Program-made: the position numbers and the translations under genes
Notes under the pieces: generated by a model
The model's input: the letters and a program-made list of their open reading frames with translations, nothing else
Told to the model about the DNA's origin: nothing
Databases searched by the model: none
Source of the DNA: Sphingomonadales bacterium UBA1936
GTDB taxonomy: Bacteria > Pseudomonadota > Alphaproteobacteria > Sphingomonadales > Sphingomonadaceae
Direction: 5' to 3'
Assembly: GCA_002336985.1 (NCBI GenBank)
Contig: DDFE01000196.1
Span: 6,554 to 22,684, forward strand
DNA: 16,131 nucleotides
In this document: positions 13,873 through 16,131 of the stretch, in pieces
Layout of the letters: each line of letters starts with the position of its first letter
How positions within the stretch are numbered: the stretch's first letter is position 1

Positions 13873-14490
13873 ATGTCTGACGATGATGACGGCCTGTTGA
13901 CGGGCGATATGAGCGATGGCGCGAAGCCGCCGGTTCCGGACGACGTGCAGGATGCGATACGGACGTTGATCCGCTGGTCGGGCGATGACCCGACGCGGGA
14001 AGGGTTGATCGATACGCCCAAGCGCGTTGCGCGTGCCTGGCTGGAATATTGCGCCGGCTATGCGGAGGATCCTGCCCATCACCTGTCGCGGACCTTTCAG
14101 GAAGTCGGCGGATATGACGAACTCGTCCTGTTGAAGGACATCCCTTTCCAGTCGCATTGCGAACATCATATGGCGCCGATCACCGGCAAGGCGTCGATCG
14201 CCTATATGCCACAGAACCGCGTGGTCGGGATTTCGAAACTTGCCCGCGTGCTCAACGGCTTCGCACGCCGCCTTCAGATTCAGGAGCGGCTGACGGCCGA
14301 GGTCGCGCAGTGCATCTGGCAGAACCTTCATCCTCAGGGCGTGGCTGTCGTTATTGAGGCCCAGCACGGTTGCATGACGGGCCGCGGCGTTCGGACGCCT
14401 GGCGTCGGCATGGTCACGTCGCGAATGATGGGGTGCTTCCTCGAGGATCATCGGTCCCGCCAGGAAGTCCTTAAACTCATGGGATACTGA
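13873..14490 (+). CDS. folE: GTP cyclohydrolase I
   Basis: Converts GTP to 7,8-dihydroneopterin triphosphate, the first step of folate and tetrahydrobiopterin synthesis; also used for queuosine precursors in bacteria. It has 205 residues. Zinc ligands are visible as C96 and H99 (SHCEHHMAP) and C167 (EAQHGCMTGRG), so this is the zinc-dependent type IA enzyme. The GTP-binding and core motifs YMPQNRVVGISKLAR (111-125) and QERLT (137-141) are present. The first 20 residues are acidic and variable. ATG 13873 has CGGAA about 6 bases upstream; a frame starting at 13813 is less likely. The gene is divergent from the TonB receptor across 203 bases in which I see no convincing promoter or Fur-type box. 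A terminator shared with rplI follows. Confidence 0.96.
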   Translation: MSDDDDGLLTGDMSDGAKPPVPDDVQDAIRTLIRWSGDDPTREGLIDTPKRVARAWLEYCAGYAEDPAHHLSRTFQEVGGYDELVLLKDIPFQSHCEHHMAPITGKASIAYMPQNRVVGISKLARVLNGFARRLQIQERLTAEVAQCIWQNLHPQGVAVVIEAQHGCMTGRGVRTPGVGMVTSRMMGCFLEDHRSRQEVLKLMGY

Positions 14491-14496
14491 CAAAGA

Positions 14497-14530
14497 AAAG
14501 GGCGCCCCGGCCAAAGCCGGGACGCCCTTT
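14497..14530. terminator. Bidirectional terminator between folE and rplI
   Basis: Two 15-base arms (14497-14511 and 14516-14530) pair with a single C-A mismatch around a CAAA loop. The arm ends are AAA/TTT, with U-rich flanks on both strands (CTTTCTCTTG and CTTTTCTTTG). It fits two convergent genes. Its CAAA loop is the same as in the terminator at 4714-4741. Confidence 0.88.
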
Positions 14531-14549
14531 CTCTTGACGGTCAAGCCAA

Positions 14550-15149
14550 TCAGGCTTCGGCGGTCTCTTCCGTCGCGGCCGGAGCTTCGACGGCGATCTC
14601 GCCGGGTTCTGCGTTGGGATCGTAATCCTCGGTGAAGCCCGCTTCGTCCTTTTCGAACATTGCGGCCATCACGTCGACGCCCTGCGCCTGCAGGTCGGCT
14701 TCTTCCGGCGAACGGGCGACGTTCACCTTCACCTGGACTGCAACTTCAGGGTGCAGCTGAACGCGGACGTCATAGACGCCGATCGCCTTGATCGGCTTGT
14801 CCAGAACGATCTGGTTCTTGCCGACCTTGGCGCCTTCGGCTTCGAGGGCCTCGACGATGTCGCGTGCCGCAACCGAACCATAAAGCTGGCCGGTGTTCGA
14901 TGCCTGACGGATGAGCGTCACGGACTTGCCGTCGACATCCTTCGACGCCTTTTCCGCGTCGCCGCGCTTGGCTTCGTTCTCGGCAACAATGCGGGCCTTG
15001 TTCGCTTCGAACACAGCGCGGTTGGCGTTGTTCGAACGAAGGGCCTTCTTGTTGGGCAGCAGGTAATTGCGTGCGAAACCGTCCTTCACGGTGACGACGT
15101 CACCGATCTGGCCGAGCTTTTCGACGCGTTCGAGTAAAATCACTTCCAT
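14550..15149 (-). CDS. rplI: 50S ribosomal protein bL9
   Basis: Binds 23S rRNA near the L1 stalk base and extends from the 50S subunit. The N-terminal domain MEVILLERVEKLGQIGDVVTVKDGFARNYLLP is diagnostic, followed by the long central helix (about 40-75) and the C-terminal domain (about 78-148). At 199 residues it is about 50 longer than usual; the extra part (150-199) is acidic and Ala/Glu/Pro-rich, ending in TEETAEA, a disordered-looking extension. AGGAG lies 8 bases before the start, overlapping the rpsR stop region; the gap to rpsR is 11 bases. It is the last gene of rpsF-rpsR-rplI and is followed by a bidirectional terminator. Confidence 0.97.
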   Translation of the reverse strand: MEVILLERVEKLGQIGDVVTVKDGFARNYLLPNKKALRSNNANRAVFEANKARIVAENEAKRGDAEKASKDVDGKSVTLIRQASNTGQLYGSVAARDIVEALEAEGAKVGKNQIVLDKPIKAIGVYDVRVQLHPEVAVQVKVNVARSPEEADLQAQGVDVMAAMFEKDEAGFTEDYDPNAEPGEIAVEAPAATEETAEA

Positions 15150-15160
15150 CGTTCAGCTCC

Positions 15161-15385
15161 TCACTTCACGACATAGGGGAGGAGGCCGATGTGCCGCGCG
15201 CGCTTGATCGCCTGGGCGAGTTCGCGCTGCTTGGGGGCACTGACGGCGGTAATACGCGAAGGCACGATCTTGCCACGCTCGGACACGAAGCCCTGAAGCA
15301 GACGTACATCCTTGTAATCGATCTGCGGCGCATCCTTGACGGAGAACGGGCAGGTCTTGCGGCGGCGGAAAAATGGGCGAGCCAT
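15161..15385 (-). CDS. rpsR: 30S ribosomal protein bS18
   Basis: A 74-residue small-subunit protein that binds together with bS6 on the 16S rRNA central domain. MARPFFRRRKTCPFS at the N-terminus and the SERGKIVPSRITAVSAPKQRELAQAIKRARHIGLLPY block are typical. AAGGGAG sits about 9 bases before the ATG. It is the middle gene of the operon, 14 bases after rpsF and 11 before rplI. Confidence 0.97.
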   Translation of the reverse strand: MARPFFRRRKTCPFSVKDAPQIDYKDVRLLQGFVSERGKIVPSRITAVSAPKQRELAQAIKRARHIGLLPYVVK

Positions 15386-15399
15386 GTGTCTATACTCCC

Positions 15400-15798
15400 T
15401 TAAGCCGCTTCGTATTCGTCACGGCGCGGACGCTCGCCACGATCGTCGCGATCACGGCGCGGACGGTCGTCGCGGTCGCGCTTGCGCATCATCGCCGAAG
15501 GTCCTGCTTCGTGCGCATCGACGCGGATCGTCATGTAGCGGACGATGTCTTCGTTGATCTGGGTCTGGCGCTCCAGCTCGGCGACGACGGCACCCGGCGC
15601 GTCGAATTCGAGCATGACGTAATGCGCCTTGCGGTTCTTGGCGATGCGGTACGCCAGCGTACGCAGGCCCCACGTCTCGGTCTTTACGACCTTGCCGCCA
15701 TTGTCTTCGATGATCTTGGTCGCGGTTTCTGCGAGCGTATCGACCTGCGCCTGAGCGAGATCCTGACGCGCGAGAAACACATGCTCGTACAGAGCCAT
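15400..15798 (-). CDS. rpsF: 30S ribosomal protein bS6
   Basis: A 132-residue protein starting MALYEHVFLARQDL, with KTETWGLRTLAYRIAKNRKAHY (39-60) and the INEDIVRYMTIRVD strand (81-94). bS6 pairs with bS18 during 30S assembly. The core ends near residue 100; residues 105-132 form a highly charged tail built of Asp/Arg repeats (RDRDDRPRR, then DRDDRGERPRR) ending DEYEAA, an imperfect duplication. The start at 15798 is chosen for the conserved MALYEHVF opening with GGAAAGG upstream; the longer frame reaching 15900 includes the leader hairpin and is rejected. First gene of rpsF-rpsR-rplI, divergent from fabD. Confidence 0.97.
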   Translation of the reverse strand: MALYEHVFLARQDLAQAQVDTLAETATKIIEDNGGKVVKTETWGLRTLAYRIAKNRKAHYVMLEFDAPGAVVAELERQTQINEDIVRYMTIRVDAHEAGPSAMMRKRDRDDRPRRDRDDRGERPRRDEYEAA

Positions 15799-15844
15799 GC
15801 GGTCTTGCCTTTCCATGCCGATCGCTGACGCCGCCCCATGCGGA

Positions 15845-15871
15845 CGCCCCTCCGGCTTTCTTGAGCGGGCG
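15845..15871 (-). promoter_or_regulatory. Hairpin in the rpsF leader, candidate S6:S18 autoregulatory site
   Basis: On the minus strand CGCCC-G-CTC (15863-15871) pairs with GAGGGGCG (15845-15852), eight pairs with one bulged G, closing a 10-base loop that ends in GCCG. It lies 46 bases before the rpsF ATG. rpsF leaders in many bacteria carry a hairpin with a CCG element bound by the S6:S18 complex to repress the operon. The match here is by eye and the exact consensus was not tested. Confidence 0.35.
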
Positions 15872-15946
15872 CCTATGACGAAATTAGCCGGTCTTGGCAA
15901 CCCTGCACGGGCGGCCTAACGCGCGGCCAGCAAATCAGGAGAGATC

Positions 15947-16131
15947 ATGCGCGCTTTCGTATTTCCCGGACAGGGAAGCCAGTCGGTCGGCATGGGCCGC
16001 GACCTTGCCGCGGCAAGTTCCACCGCGCTCGCAGTGTTCCAGGAAGTCGACGACACGCTGGGGCAGGCATTGTTCCGGCTGATGACCGAAGGCCCCGAAG
16101 ACCAGCTGACGCTGACCGCCAATGCCCAGCC
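15947..16131 (+). CDS. fabD: Malonyl-CoA:ACP transacylase, N-terminal fragment
   Basis: Loads malonyl groups onto acyl carrier protein for fatty acid synthesis. Only the first 61 complete codons are in the window. MRAFVFPGQGSQSVGMGRDL is the diagnostic opening, with the GQGSQ motif at residues 8-12, and the following LTLTANAQ fits the LxxTxxAQP segment. AGGAG lies 7 bases before the ATG. The gene is divergent from rpsF across 148 bases and continues past the window end. Confidence 0.95.
   Translation, partial: MRAFVFPGQGSQSVGMGRDLAAASSTALAVFQEVDDTLGQALFRLMTEGPEDQLTLTANAQ

Noticed and set aside
10991..13900. A 969-residue open frame on the plus strand opposite the TonB-dependent receptor
   Set aside because: It is Arg/Val-rich, has no recognisable domain, and mirrors the receptor gene, which has a signal peptide, plug and terminal Phe. 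It is a by-product of high GC codon use on the other strand.
13744..14544. A 266-residue open frame opposite folE
   Set aside because: It runs through the shared terminator and is antisense to a well-conserved GTP cyclohydrolase.
15799..15900. N-terminal extension of bS6 starting at 15900
   Set aside because: The conserved bS6 start MALYEHVF is at 15798 with a ribosome site before it; the extension is unlike the family and overlaps the leader hairpin.
1..16131. CRISPR arrays, insertion sequences, toxin-antitoxin pairs or defence genes
   Set aside because: No regularly spaced repeats, transposase, terminal inverted repeats or matching gene pairs were seen on either strand.

Overview
This window is a GC-rich chromosomal segment that reads as an alphaproteobacterium of the Sphingomonadales. 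The assignment rests on the gene families and their order (aroK-aroB next to a Xer recombinase; comF / methyltransferase / grxC / nitrilase / DUF1178; orphan Flp pilins; a large TonB-dependent receptor) and on the style of the proteins. It is an inference, not a database match. Almost all of the window is core genome. I see no phage, insertion sequence, CRISPR array, toxin-antitoxin pair or biosynthetic cluster, and no gene-free gap above about 200 bases.

Left part (1-4790). The tail of a DUF423 membrane protein meets the shikimate-pathway pair aroK-aroB (minus strand) at a shared CTAG. Divergent from aroK is a plus-strand set: a 45-residue single-pass membrane protein that is easy to miss, an exported protein of about 596 residues of unknown function, and a XerC/XerD-type tyrosine recombinase. 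Spacings are 1-2 bases. A strong two-way terminator closes this set.

Middle (4790-11090). Two short Flp-type pilin genes (minus) sit without any Tad secretion genes nearby. Next come a MutT-like Nudix hydrolase, a class I methyltransferase of the BioC/NDUFAF5 type, ComF, and a tightly overlapped trio of glutaredoxin 3, a nitrilase-family amidase and a DUF1178 zinc-ribbon protein. A tRNA-Arg(CCU) gene follows, then an unrecognised 123-residue protein with a basic Pro/Gly-rich tail. A JmjC-type ribosomal oxygenase and an RluE-like pseudouridine synthase converge with overlapping ends; both are ribosome modifiers.

Right part (11087-16131). An 860-residue TonB-dependent receptor (minus) has its own terminator and is divergent from folE (GTP cyclohydrolase I). 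folE converges on the ribosomal protein operon rpsF-rpsR-rplI across a shared terminator. The rpsF leader contains a hairpin that could be the S6:S18 autoregulatory site. The window ends inside fabD, divergent from rpsF.

The least explained items are the small membrane protein and exported protein ahead of the recombinase, the 123-residue tailed protein, the leader inverted repeat before the first pilin gene, and a possibly leaderless aroK mRNA. No clearly new multi-gene system is visible.
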